Positions 25,914 to 34,175 of a stretch of DNA of 64,000 nt are shown piece after piece. Below the pieces are notes generated by a model. The model did not search any database, had not been told where the DNA came from, and saw nothing but the letters and a program-made list of their open reading frames with translations. The translations under genes and the position numbers were made by a program. Every line of letters starts with the position of its first letter. Positions within the stretch are counted from its first letter, which is position 1. This stretch comes from Haloarcula japonica DSM 6131. Lineage in GTDB: Archaea > Halobacteriota > Halobacteria > Halobacteriales > Haloarculaceae. The stretch is taken from positions 41,757-105,756 of the forward strand of contig NZ_AOLY01000005.1 of assembly GCF_000336635.1 (NCBI RefSeq), given 5' to 3'.

Positions 25914-26576
25914 ATGCCGACCCACACGTTCAGGGAACTGGAAACGGCCGCCTACTGTCCACGGAAGCTCTACTACCGCCGCCGCGACGGCGCGAGTGAG
26001 GTCCCCGACGAGGTCGAACCGGTCCGTCGGCTGGCCCTCGACTACGAGCGACTGCTGACCGACGACGCCGCCCTGCTGGCCGCCCCAATCGAAATCGATC
26101 CCGACGCGTACCGCGACCGTCTCAGAGGGCTTCGAGAGCGGCTGGTCGACTGGGACGGGCTAGCCGCCCCGGCGGCGACCGACGCGTATCTCGAAGGGAA
26201 GGACGCCCGCGGAATCGCACACAAGGTCATCGCCGGAAAAGATGGCCCCGTACCGTCGCTCGTGTTCGCCGGTCAGCCGCCCGAAGACGGTGTCTGGGAA
26301 CCCCAGACCGTGCGGCTTGTCGCCGCCGCGAAGGCGCTCTCCTGGGAGCGCGAGCGTGATATCGACGTCGCCTACGCGGAGTATCCAGCGTACGGTGTGA
26401 TCCGGCGTATCGAGGTGAATACGAGGCGGGCTGGTGTCTACCGTCGCGCGGTCAGAACTGCCGACAGTATCGACGGGCCGCCAGGGCGGGTACGAAACGA
26501 CGCCAAGTGCACGCCCTGTGAGTTCAGTGACGACTGTGGTGTCAAAACACGGTCGCTACGGTCGATGCTACGCTAA
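25914..26576 (+). CDS. Stand-alone Cas4-like (PD-(D/E)xK) protein with degenerate active site
   Basis: 220 aa. The four cysteines of the Cas4/AddB iron-sulfur fold are in place: C15 in AAYCPRKLYY and C199, C202, C208 in CTPCEFSDDC. The nuclease core looks degenerate: where Cas4 has G-x-x-D, this protein reads ARGIAHKV with His, and the E-x-K strand is not evident. A conserved helix follows (VAAAKALSWERE). No cas genes or CRISPR array are in the window, so it belongs to the solitary Cas4-like group of haloarchaea. Possible non-nucleolytic DNA-binding role; inferred. Confidence 0.7.
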   Translation: MPTHTFRELETAAYCPRKLYYRRRDGASEVPDEVEPVRRLALDYERLLTDDAALLAAPIEIDPDAYRDRLRGLRERLVDWDGLAAPAATDAYLEGKDARGIAHKVIAGKDGPVPSLVFAGQPPEDGVWEPQTVRLVAAAKALSWERERDIDVAYAEYPAYGVIRRIEVNTRRAGVYRRAVRTADSIDGPPGRVRNDAKCTPCEFSDDCGVKTRSLRSMLR

Positions 26577-26606
26577 GGAGGACAATCGCCCGGATAGCGG
26601 CAGGTT

Positions 26607-27191
26607 TCAGTCCCGGTCTTCGAGCCACGACTCGACGGCGTCGGCGCGTGCGCCGTGGCGATGAATCGTTCCGCTGTCGACGTTCACGACCGTCGACCCG
26701 GTCCCGCCGTCGGTCTCGCCAGCGTCGAGGACCACCGCGGCCCGGTCGCGGATAGCGTCGAGGCCGTCGACGGTGCGGGTGCTTGGATTCCCAGAGATGT
26801 TCGCGCTCGTTGCCGTGAGCGGCCCAGTTTCGGCAAGCAGTTTGAGCGCGGGATCGTGGTCTGGGATGCGGACCCCGACGCGGTCCCGGCCGGCGACCAG
26901 TACGTCCGGAACCGCGTCGCGGCGTTCGACGACGACAGTAACCGGGCCGGGGAGGAACTCACGCATGAACGCCAGTTCGCGGTCGCTCAGGCGCGTGTAC
27001 TCGCGGGCGGACTCGACATCGGGAACGGCCATCGACACCGGCTTGTCGCGCTCGCGCCCCTTCGCCTCGAACACCCGTTCGACAGCGGCAGCATCGAGCG
27101 CGTCCGCGCCGAGGCCGTACACTGTCTCCGTGGGGTAGACGACAAGCTCTCCGTCGCGGACTGCCGCCGCGGCGTCGTCGACTGTCGCCAT
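26607..27191 (-). CDS. L-threonylcarbamoyladenylate synthase (Sua5/YrdC family)
   Basis: 194-aa single-domain protein that makes threonylcarbamoyl-AMP from threonine, bicarbonate and ATP for tRNA t6A37. The YrdC fold is clear: ELVVYPTETVYGLGADA, GRERDKPVSMAV, FLPGPVTVV and TSANISG. There is no C-terminal Sua5 domain, so it is the short YrdC/TsaC form. ATG 27191 sits two bases downstream of the peroxiredoxin stop; a longer frame would run into that gene. Last gene of a glutaredoxin-peroxiredoxin-tsaC operon. Confidence 0.9.
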   Translation of the reverse strand: MATVDDAAAAVRDGELVVYPTETVYGLGADALDAAAVERVFEAKGRERDKPVSMAVPDVESAREYTRLSDRELAFMREFLPGPVTVVVERRDAVPDVLVAGRDRVGVRIPDHDPALKLLAETGPLTATSANISGNPSTRTVDGLDAIRDRAAVVLDAGETDGGTGSTVVNVDSGTIHRHGARADAVESWLEDRD

Positions 27192-27193
27192 CG

Positions 27194-27703
27194 TTAGAGC
27201 TGTGCTTCGACTTCGTCGTAGTCCGGGAAGTCGGGCCATTCCTGAGCTACCCACGCGTACTCGATGGTCCGGTCGCTATCGAGGACGAACACCGACGGGC
27301 GCGGCTCCTCGATACCGGCCATTCCGTCGAGGTCCATATCGATGCTGTACTGCTGTGCGACGCCGTTGGCGGGGTCCGAGAACAGCCGGTAGTCACCCTC
27401 TATCTCCCGCTCTTCGAGCAGTTGCTTGTGCTCGTACGGCGTCGAGATGGAGACGCCCACGACGGTGGCCTGCTCGTGCCACGCGCGGTCGCGGATCTCG
27501 TTCCAGATGTACGTCGCCGGGAAGGCCCCGTCCATCGCGTGGAACACGAGGACGACCCGGTCGCTGTCGGCACACACGGACGCGAGCGATTCGTCCTCCC
27601 AGAACTCGTCGTTGACGAGCGGGCGGGTGAAATCCGGCGCGGTGTCACCTTCTTCGGGGTGGTCAGCCGGGTCGAGGTCGACGATGTCGAAGTCGAGTTC
27701 CAT
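27194..27703 (-). CDS. Peroxiredoxin-fold protein lacking the peroxidatic cysteine
   Basis: 169-aa redoxin (AhpC/TSA) fold. The normal P-x3-T-x2-C active site is replaced by FHAMDGAFPATYIWNEI, which has no Cys; the only cysteine, C44, lies before the strand. The C-terminal features (FSDPANGVAQQYSI and PSVFVLDSDRTIEYAW) are intact. So thiol peroxidase chemistry of the usual kind is not expected; it may be a structural or sensing homologue. The ATG overlaps the stop of the glutaredoxin-like gene (TGATG). Confidence 0.75.
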   Translation of the reverse strand: MELDFDIVDLDPADHPEEGDTAPDFTRPLVNDEFWEDESLASVCADSDRVVLVFHAMDGAFPATYIWNEIRDRAWHEQATVVGVSISTPYEHKQLLEEREIEGDYRLFSDPANGVAQQYSIDMDLDGMAGIEEPRPSVFVLDSDRTIEYAWVAQEWPDFPDYDEVEAQL

Positions 27704-27981
27704 CAGGCCACACCCCCTGCAGTCTCTTCGCCCTCGCCGTAGGTCCGTTCCAGATACGCCACGATATTCGCGCTCTCGGACATCGTGACGCCGGTGTTCT
27801 CGTCGACGATGGCCGGGACGGTCCGCTTGCCGGACAGTCGTTTGACTACGTCGCGGTCGGAGTGCATCGGCTCGACGAACCGGGACTGGTAGTCGAGACC
27901 GTATTCGTGCAGCTTCCGGACGACACGCTCACAGAACGGACACGCCTGCAGCCGATACAGTGTGATGTCGGACTCGCTCAT
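27703..27981 (-). CDS. Glutaredoxin-like / GST N-terminal domain protein
   Basis: 92-aa thioredoxin fold with the redox motif C-P-F-C in LYRLQACPFCERVV, the cis-Pro loop TVPAIVDENTG and a C-terminal helix. ATG 27981 gives the standard start one strand before CPFC; the upstream Met at 28035 is less likely. It is first in an operon with the peroxiredoxin-like protein, and the two probably act on the same redox partner. Confidence 0.85.
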   Translation of the reverse strand: MSESDITLYRLQACPFCERVVRKLHEYGLDYQSRFVEPMHSDRDVVKRLSGKRTVPAIVDENTGVTMSESANIVAYLERTYGEGEETAGGVA

Positions 27982-28079
27982 ACTCTGTGGGACGGTACGC
28001 GTGAAAGCCGGGTAAGGGCTTCGCTGGCAACCCATTCATGACAAGCCTTAATCCCCGCCCATTACAACTTCGACCGTTG

Positions 28080-29468
28080 ATGGCCCTGGATCCACCTGCG
28101 CCGTTTGAGCTGTCTACAGCGATGTTACAGGGCGTCGAAATCGTCGGCGTCCCAATACCGCAGGACGCGGTGCTCGTCGCTGGTATTGTCACGCTCGTCG
28201 CACTGGTTGTCCTCTCAGCGTTCTTCTCGTCCTCAGAAATTGCGATGTTCTCGCTGCCTGCACACCGGACGGAAGCGCTCGTCGAAGACGCCGTTCCGGG
28301 TGCGAAGACGCTCAAACAACTCAAATCAGACCCCCACCGCCTGCTGGTGACGATTCTCGTCGGCAACAACCTCGTCAACATCGCGATGTCTTCCATCGCT
28401 ACTGGGCTCCTTGCGATGTACGTCGATAGCCAGGGACTGGCTGTCGCCATCGCGACGTTTGGCGTCACTGCCATCGTGCTGCTGTTCGGCGAAAGCGCAC
28501 CCAAGAGCTACGCGGTGGAGAACACCGAGTCCTGGGCGCTCCGCATCTCCAAGCCGCTCAAGGCTGCCGAGAAGGTGCTACTTCCGCTCATCCTGCTTTT
28601 CGATTACCTCACCCGCGTCGTCAACAAGATCACCGGGGGCCGGTCGGCCATCGAGACCTCTTATGTCACCCGTGAGGAGATACAGGACATCATCGAGACG
28701 GGTGAGCGCGAGGGCGTCCTTGACGAGGACGAACGCGAGATGCTTCAGCGGACGCTCCGGTTCAACGACACCATCGCCAAGGAAGTGATGACCCCGCGCC
28801 TGGACATGACCGCGGTCGCCAAGGACGCCTCCGCCGAGGAGGCCCTGGAGACGTGCATCCAGAGCGGCCATGCCCGAATCCCGGTCTACGAGGGCAGTCT
28901 GGACAACGTCATCGGCGTCATCCACATCCGCGACCTCGTCCGGGACCTCAACTACGGCGAGGCGCTGGCCCGCGATATGGAACTCGAGGACCTCATCGAG
29001 CCGACCCTGCACGTCCCCGAGTCCAAGAACGTCGACGACCTGCTGACCGAGATGCGGGCCGAGCGCCTGCACATGGTCATCGTCATCGACGAGTTCGGCA
29101 CCACCGAGGGACTGGTGACGATGGAGGACCTGACCGAGGAGATCGTCGGCGAGATACTCGAAGGCGAGGAGGAGGAGCCGATCGAGTACGTCGACGACGA
29201 CACGGTCACGGTCAAAGGCGAGGTCAACATCGAGGAGGTCAACGAAGCGCTGGACTTGGACCTGCCCGAAGGCGAGGAGTTCGAGACCATCGCCGGCTTC
29301 ATCTTCAATCGCGCCGGCCGACTGGTCGAGGAGGGCGAGACAATTACCTACGACGGCGTTGAGATCCGCGTCGAACAGGTCGAGAACACCCGCATCATGA
29401 AAGCTCGCGTCGTCCGCCTCGAAACCGACGAGACGGAGCCGGTCGACGCCGAAGAAGCCTCGGACTGA
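28080..29468 (+). CDS. CNNM/CorC-family transporter with CBS pair
   Basis: 462 aa. An N-terminal DUF21 membrane domain with three to four helices (about 25-175, FFSSSEIAMFSL) is followed by a CBS pair (about 205-335, EVMTPRLDM) and a CorC_HlyC domain (about 355-440). Such proteins export or regulate magnesium or other divalent cations; the haemolysin name is historical. ATG 28080 is preferred because CTTAAT lies about 30 bases upstream; ATG 28038 is an alternative adding 14 residues. An acidic tail ends the protein. Confidence 0.88.
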   Translation: MALDPPAPFELSTAMLQGVEIVGVPIPQDAVLVAGIVTLVALVVLSAFFSSSEIAMFSLPAHRTEALVEDAVPGAKTLKQLKSDPHRLLVTILVGNNLVNIAMSSIATGLLAMYVDSQGLAVAIATFGVTAIVLLFGESAPKSYAVENTESWALRISKPLKAAEKVLLPLILLFDYLTRVVNKITGGRSAIETSYVTREEIQDIIETGEREGVLDEDEREMLQRTLRFNDTIAKEVMTPRLDMTAVAKDASAEEALETCIQSGHARIPVYEGSLDNVIGVIHIRDLVRDLNYGEALARDMELEDLIEPTLHVPESKNVDDLLTEMRAERLHMVIVIDEFGTTEGLVTMEDLTEEIVGEILEGEEEEPIEYVDDDTVTVKGEVNIEEVNEALDLDLPEGEEFETIAGFIFNRAGRLVEEGETITYDGVEIRVEQVENTRIMKARVVRLETDETEPVDAEEASD

Positions 29469-29518
29469 GTCCTCACAGGAGCAGTCGTTTTAGGTCGGTC
29501 GCCGTCAACAGGGATGAC

Positions 29519-29890
29519 ATGGGCTATCACCACCTCGCGGTCGACGACATCGAACCGACGCCGGACCGGCCGAGCATCCAGCGCTCTATCAGCGATGCGG
29601 CCGGCCTCGAAAACGCCGCCGTCAACGTCTACGAGGTCGCGCCCGGCGAGGACATCCCGCTCGCGTACCACTACCACGACGACCAGGAAGAACTGTTCTA
29701 CGTCCTCTCGGGCACGCTCGCGGTCGAGACGCCCGAGAAGACCTACGAGGTCGGCGCAGACGAGGTGTTTGTCGTCGAACCGGACAGCCCCCAGCGGGCG
29801 CACAACCCCGAGTCGGCGACCGACCACGTGAAGACCGTCGTCATCGGCGCGCCCGCGGTGGACGACGTGCATCCCTACGACCCCGAGTGA
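29519..29890 (+). CDS. Cupin-domain protein
   Basis: 123-aa single cupin barrel with the metal-site motif YHYHDDQEELFYVLSG (His-x-His, Glu) and the second motif around SPQRAHNPE (His). The metal and substrate are unknown. It is an independent gene 50 bases after the CNNM gene. Confidence 0.82.
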   Translation: MGYHHLAVDDIEPTPDRPSIQRSISDAAGLENAAVNVYEVAPGEDIPLAYHYHDDQEELFYVLSGTLAVETPEKTYEVGADEVFVVEPDSPQRAHNPESATDHVKTVVIGAPAVDDVHPYDPE

Positions 29891-29917
29891 GCCGAACCGT
29901 GGCCGCTCCGCGGACTG

Positions 29918-30130
29918 TTACTGTAGCGTGATGGCGTAGGTCAGCGCGAACAGGAGTATCGCCCCGGTCGCGACGTTGATCGCCGTGAGCTCTACCGCGC
30001 CGATGACGCTCAGCCCCCAGACGATAGTACTCGCAAACACCGTCGACAGCACGGCGTTCATCGCGATGAGTACCCGCGGGTCGCCCTGTGACCCGCTTGC
30101 CCCCTCCTCGAACCCGTTCGCGTCGCTCAT
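29918..30130 (-). CDS. Small two-helix membrane protein
   Basis: 70 aa; ATG 30130 chosen because it precedes an acidic hydrophilic stretch (MSDANGFEEGASGSQGD) as in haloarchaeal relatives. Two helices (about 18-42 and 46-68) follow. No function recognised. Confidence 0.6.
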   Translation of the reverse strand: MSDANGFEEGASGSQGDPRVLIAMNAVLSTVFASTIVWGLSVIGAVELTAINVATGAILLFALTYAITLQ

Positions 30131-30243
30131 GCCCACGAACACGGACGGGACGCCCCTTAGCTCTTTGGCAGTGTCCGGTGCGTTCGCTCTGCTCGCCGTG
30201 GCCAAGTCGCGCAACTAAACACATTCGAAGCCTAGTCCAACAT

Positions 30244-30558
30244 ATGGACGTTCAAAATCGTCATGGGGACCCGGTCGACCCGGTCCCGTTTCTCGTCTGC
30301 ACTGCGATGGCGGTGATGCTGCTGTTCTCCGTCGGCCCACTGTACGGCCTCGCCTACGGGCTCCCCGTCTGGGCCGGCCTGACCGTTGCAACAGCCGGGA
30401 CCATCACTGTCGCCGCCGTTGCGTACCACCGACTGGTCTGGACTGCGCCGCCGCCCTCGGTACAGATTGCCCCGGAGCTTCGCTTCCAACGCCTCATCTA
30501 CATCGGCGTCGGCTTCGCTGTGTTGCTGGTCGGCGTCTCGGCCCCGCTAGCCCTGTGA
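30244..30558 (+). CDS. Three-helix membrane protein, hypothetical
   Basis: 104 aa, helices at about 13-32, 37-58 and 82-103. ATG 30244 is chosen as the first Met after the hydrophilic upstream frame ends. It has no conserved catalytic motif. Role unknown; lies between a small membrane protein and an SRPBCC protein. Confidence 0.6.
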   Translation: MDVQNRHGDPVDPVPFLVCTAMAVMLLFSVGPLYGLAYGLPVWAGLTVATAGTITVAAVAYHRLVWTAPPPSVQIAPELRFQRLIYIGVGFAVLLVGVSAPLAL

Positions 30559-30588
30559 TTTACCACCCCGGTCCGCATGTGGACTGGT

Positions 30589-31002
30589 ATGCGCGAGGTC
30601 GAACGCTCTCGGTTCGTGATGGCACGGCCGCCGGCTGTCCACCGCTCCCTCTCGCCGGAGGCAGTCGTCGCGGCGGAGGGGACGTTCACCGTAACGGCCG
30701 TCGAGGAAACTGAGACGGGAACGCTCGTCACCGCTGCTGGCCCGGGGATGTCGGTCCCGCTGCGCTTCGAGTCGCGGGACGACGGACTCCGATACACCGC
30801 TGAGGGCGAGGTCGGCCCCTTTGACCATCTTGAGACGCGAATCACCGTCACACCGGAAGAAAACGGCTCCCGGATCACGATGCGTTCGACCGTTTCGCTG
30901 AACCTGCCACTTCCCTTCGCTGACCGCATCGCCGCCTGGAAGCACGGCAACGAGCTGGAGCGAGCTATCGAAAATCTGGCGGCCGACGTGCCCGGAGGCT
31001 GA
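30589..31002 (+). CDS. SRPBCC-fold protein
   Basis: 137 aa. The pattern of a START/polyketide-cyclase helix-grip fold is visible: REVERSRFVMARPPAVHRSLSP at the start, a beta-rich middle and a long C-terminal helix (FADRIAAWKHGNELERAIENL). Ligand unknown. ATG 30589 is preferred over the Met four codons earlier because the fold begins directly after it. Confidence 0.7.
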   Translation: MREVERSRFVMARPPAVHRSLSPEAVVAAEGTFTVTAVEETETGTLVTAAGPGMSVPLRFESRDDGLRYTAEGEVGPFDHLETRITVTPEENGSRITMRSTVSLNLPLPFADRIAAWKHGNELERAIENLAADVPGG

Positions 31003-31102
31003 ACGGGTCGATAGCCCGACCGTTCGGCCGGTTCGGCACTGCCCATGAGACAACTGCGCACAACCACGACACGTTTAGTAGCTGTAATCTCAATATACGT
31101 CC

Positions 31103-31309
31103 ATGAGCATCATCGACAGCGTCAAGGAGGCACTCACGTCACAGCCCGACGCGAAGGCTCGCCCCGACGACGGGTCGAAGGGCGCGTACTGGTGTGACGA
31201 CTGCGGCGTTCGCATCAGAGACGTCGAACTGGAGGGCGAGCCGGTCTGTCCGGACTGCGGCGAGGAGATGCGCTTTGAGCGCGCGGCCGGCCGTGACTGC
31301 GCCTGCTAG
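31103..31309 (+). CDS. Zinc-ribbon protein
   Basis: 68 aa with two C-x2-C pairs (WCDDCG and CPDCG) forming a rubredoxin-like zinc ribbon, then an RDCAC tail. It converges on the CobW-family gene; the two stop codons overlap within the palindrome CTAG (31306-31309). The pairing suggests a metal-related role but is not proof. Confidence 0.75.
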   Translation: MSIIDSVKEALTSQPDAKARPDDGSKGAYWCDDCGVRIRDVELEGEPVCPDCGEEMRFERAAGRDCAC

Positions 31310-32586
31310 GGGCTCCGAATCACCGTCTCATCGCCCTGCTCCACCGGGAACGGTCCGGTAAGCGACTCGCTTTCGGCCCATTCTTCGTCCGTCACCAGTC
31401 CGTCGTCAAGCGCCGTCCGAAGGGCATCTTCGTCGTAGTCGGTCCCGATGAACACCAGCTCCGTCCGCCGGTCGCCGTGCTCGTCGTGCCAGTCGAGCTC
31501 CGGCCGGTTCGAGCGGTACATCTCTTGCTCGACTTCGGGGAGGCTCGCGATCCACGGGCCCTGCGCTTCCGCCCGTATCGAGGGACCGGCTTGCCCGATG
31601 ACGACCCGTAGCTCTGCGCCCGCCAGCCAGGCGGTGCCTTTCGAGCGGACGACGCCTGACGGCAGGTCCCGCAGTACGTCGGCGAGACGGTCGGGGTGGA
31701 ACGGTCGACGGCGGCGGTAGGTGAAGGAGGTGACGCCGTACACGTCCTCTGGATGGTGGTGGTCGTCGTGTCCGGTATTGTTGTCGCCCGCATGGTCATC
31801 GTGGTCGTGGCTGCCTCCGCCGTGGCTGTGCCCGGCTTCGGCCAGCGCCCGCTTCCAGCCGGGCAGGTCGTTGATCTCGGTCTGGTCGAACAGCCCGCGG
31901 TCGAACAGCCGGTCGGGGGCGACCTGTGAGAAGGTCGTCCGGACGGTCTCAGCGTCGGGCTGGAGTGCCCCGACCAGATCTTCGGCTTCATCCAGTTCCT
32001 CGTCCGTACAGAGGTCCGTCTTGTTCAGCAGGACGATGTTGGAGAGTTCGACCTGTTCGACCATGAGATCCGAGAGCGGCCGGTCGGCGTCGTCGGCCGC
32101 TGTGTCGCTGCTGTCCCCATCGGCGTTCGCTTCCACGGCCCCCCGGCGCTCGGGGGTCTCGCCAGCGAACGAGTCGAGAAACAGCCGGGTATCCAGCACC
32201 GTCACAAGCGTGTCGACGCGATAGAGCGCCGCCACGCGCGATTCGGTGGTGAACAGCCGCGCGACGGGGGCTGGTTCCGAGATGCCAGAGGACTCGACGA
32301 CGAGCGCATCGAAATCGCGGTCGTTCGCCAGCCGGACGACTGCGGTTTCGAGGTCGTCCTGCAGTTCACAGCAGATACAGCCGTTCGACAGCTCCGCGAC
32401 GCCGTCGTCGACATCGAGTTCGGACCCCTCGGCGATGAGTTCCGCGTCGACATTGACCGTCCCCATGTCGTTGACGAGGACGGCGATGTCGCGGTCGCCG
32501 GCCTCGGTCAGCAGATGGTTCAGCAGTGTGGTCTTCCCGGCCCCGAGGCTTCCGGAGAGAATCGTGACGGGAATGGTGTCGCGCAT
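31306..32586 (-). CDS. CobW/ZNG1-type GTP-dependent metal chaperone
   Basis: 426-aa G3E GTPase. Walker A is GSLGAGKTT (12-20), the C-x-C-C metal motif is C70-x-C72-C73 (NGCICC), and the base-recognition motif is NKTDLC. A His-rich loop (HSHGGGSHDHDDH and a further HDDHHHPE) lies in the middle, a likely zinc or cobalt reservoir. The C-terminal CobW domain (about 300-420) is present. ATG 32586 puts the P-loop 12 residues in; the frame continues upstream, but no better start is seen. It probably delivers zinc or cobalt to a client enzyme. Confidence 0.88.
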   Translation of the reverse strand: MRDTIPVTILSGSLGAGKTTLLNHLLTEAGDRDIAVLVNDMGTVNVDAELIAEGSELDVDDGVAELSNGCICCELQDDLETAVVRLANDRDFDALVVESSGISEPAPVARLFTTESRVAALYRVDTLVTVLDTRLFLDSFAGETPERRGAVEANADGDSSDTAADDADRPLSDLMVEQVELSNIVLLNKTDLCTDEELDEAEDLVGALQPDAETVRTTFSQVAPDRLFDRGLFDQTEINDLPGWKRALAEAGHSHGGGSHDHDDHAGDNNTGHDDHHHPEDVYGVTSFTYRRRRPFHPDRLADVLRDLPSGVVRSKGTAWLAGAELRVVIGQAGPSIRAEAQGPWIASLPEVEQEMYRSNRPELDWHDEHGDRRTELVFIGTDYDEDALRTALDDGLVTDEEWAESESLTGPFPVEQGDETVIRSP

Positions 32587-32731
32587 ACCTCCCGTTGTGG
32601 GCCGGCTCCCTTCAAATCGCGCCTCGTTTCCGGCAGCCGAACACGACCGCTGTCCCGTCACGGCGGCTGGGTACTGTCGACGGGTAACTGCGACAGCTTT
32701 TACTCTGTGCCTCTCGCACACATGACCCACG

Positions 32732-33028
32732 ATGGAACTGGCCGACCGAATCGAGCGCTTTCGCCGGACGCTACGGGAGTGGGCCCGCGGGCTGTACCAC
32801 GGCATGATAACGCACCCGGCCTACGAGAAAATCGAGAAGGAGGCCGAAGATATCGAGGACGCGTTCATGCTCGCCTGTTTCCCCGACGCCTTCGGCATCC
32901 CGTCGCCGGTGTCGTACTACACCGCCGAACTGCTGCCGTACCTCGAAGACGCCTTCGAGGCCTGGGAGCGGCGGCTGTGGGACCGGGGCTCGTACATCGA
33001 ACGCAAAGGCCAGCAGTACCACTTCTGA
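32732..33028 (+). CDS. 98-aa haloarchaeal protein preceding the ArsA/Get3 gene
   Basis: Helical, charged protein (MELADRIERFRRTLREWARG and so on) with one Cys and no known domain. Its stop overlaps the start of the ArsA-family gene by one base (TGATG), so the two are co-translated. It may be a partner or client adaptor of the ATPase. Confidence 0.65.
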   Translation: MELADRIERFRRTLREWARGLYHGMITHPAYEKIEKEAEDIEDAFMLACFPDAFGIPSPVSYYTAELLPYLEDAFEAWERRLWDRGSYIERKGQQYHF

Positions 33029-34002
33029 TGGAGCCGTTCGTCTTCTTCGGCGGCAAGGGTGGGGTCGGCAAGACCACTGTCTCCTGTGCCTACGGGGTGA
33101 AGTCCGCACGGGCTGGCCTCGACACGCTCGTCGTTTCGACGGACCCGGCCCACTCCGTCACGGACGTGTTCGACCAGACGTTCGGCGACGACCCTGCCGC
33201 CGTCGAGGGTATCGACGGCCTCGATGCGATGGAGATCGACCCCGAGACCGAGACCCAGCGCCACCTCAACGGCATCCGTAATGACCTCTCCGAGCAGGTG
33301 TCGGCGGCGATGGTCAACGAGATCAACCAACAGCTAGAGATGGCCCACCAGACGCCGGGGGCCTACGAGTCGGCGCTGTTCGACCGCTTCGTCGACGTGA
33401 TGCGCAACGCTGACCCGTACGACCGGGTGGTCTTCGACACCTCGCCGACCGGCAGTACGCTCCGCCTGCTCGGTCTGCCGGAGTTCCTCGAAGGCTGGAT
33501 CGACCGGCTGATGCACAAACGCGAGAAGAGCATCGACCTCTTCGAGAAGGCCGCCATCGGCAGCAACGAACCCCGGCGCGTGATGGACGGCGACCCGGTG
33601 CTGGCCCGCCTGCAGGACCGCAAGGAGTTTTTCGAGTTCGCCGGTGGCGCGCTCCAAGCCGACGCTGCCTTCTTCCTCGTGCTCAACCCCGACCAGCTCT
33701 CGGTCAACGAGACACGGCGCGCTATCGCCGAGATGCGAGAGCGCGACCTCTCGGTTCGGGGCCTCGTCGCGAACAAGCTCACGCCCGAACCGGACCCCGA
33801 CGAGGACGGCCGCGGGGCTCGCTATCTCCGGGACCGCGTCGCCACCGAGAACGAACGACTGCAGGAAGTCCGCGAAACGCTCGACCCCCCGCTGGTCGCG
33901 GAAATCACGACTCGTACGGCGGAGGTGAAAGGCGACCTGCTCGACGATGTCGCCGCCGAACTCGACGTCGAGACGGATGCCGAGGTGCCGACGTTCGTCT
34001 GA
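33028..34002 (+). CDS. ArsA/Get3-family ATPase
   Basis: 324-aa single-domain P-loop ATPase of the SIMIBI class. Deviant Walker A FFGGKGGVGKTT (5-16), switch region STDPAHSVTD and FDTSPTGSTLRLL are conserved. A single cysteine is present (TVSCAYG), so neither the zinc CxxC of eukaryotic Get3 nor the arsenite cysteines of ArsA are there. Tail-anchored protein targeting or another client role is more likely than arsenic efflux. No arsB-type pump is nearby. T5 after the stop (34058-34063) may terminate the operon. Confidence 0.85.
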   Translation: MEPFVFFGGKGGVGKTTVSCAYGVKSARAGLDTLVVSTDPAHSVTDVFDQTFGDDPAAVEGIDGLDAMEIDPETETQRHLNGIRNDLSEQVSAAMVNEINQQLEMAHQTPGAYESALFDRFVDVMRNADPYDRVVFDTSPTGSTLRLLGLPEFLEGWIDRLMHKREKSIDLFEKAAIGSNEPRRVMDGDPVLARLQDRKEFFEFAGGALQADAAFFLVLNPDQLSVNETRRAIAEMRERDLSVRGLVANKLTPEPDPDEDGRGARYLRDRVATENERLQEVRETLDPPLVAEITTRTAEVKGDLLDDVAAELDVETDAEVPTFV

Positions 34003-34175
34003 GCTACCGACCGCCGCTCATGTGTGGGCTGCGCATAACCGATAAGTAATCGGATACGGGTTTTTGTCTACGGGATGAGACAGTGTGACCGAGCGGATTC
34101 TAACGGACTTAAGATATGTTGGAAATATATAATAACTATTAATAGCTTGATGTTGGTTACCATTCATGCACATAC

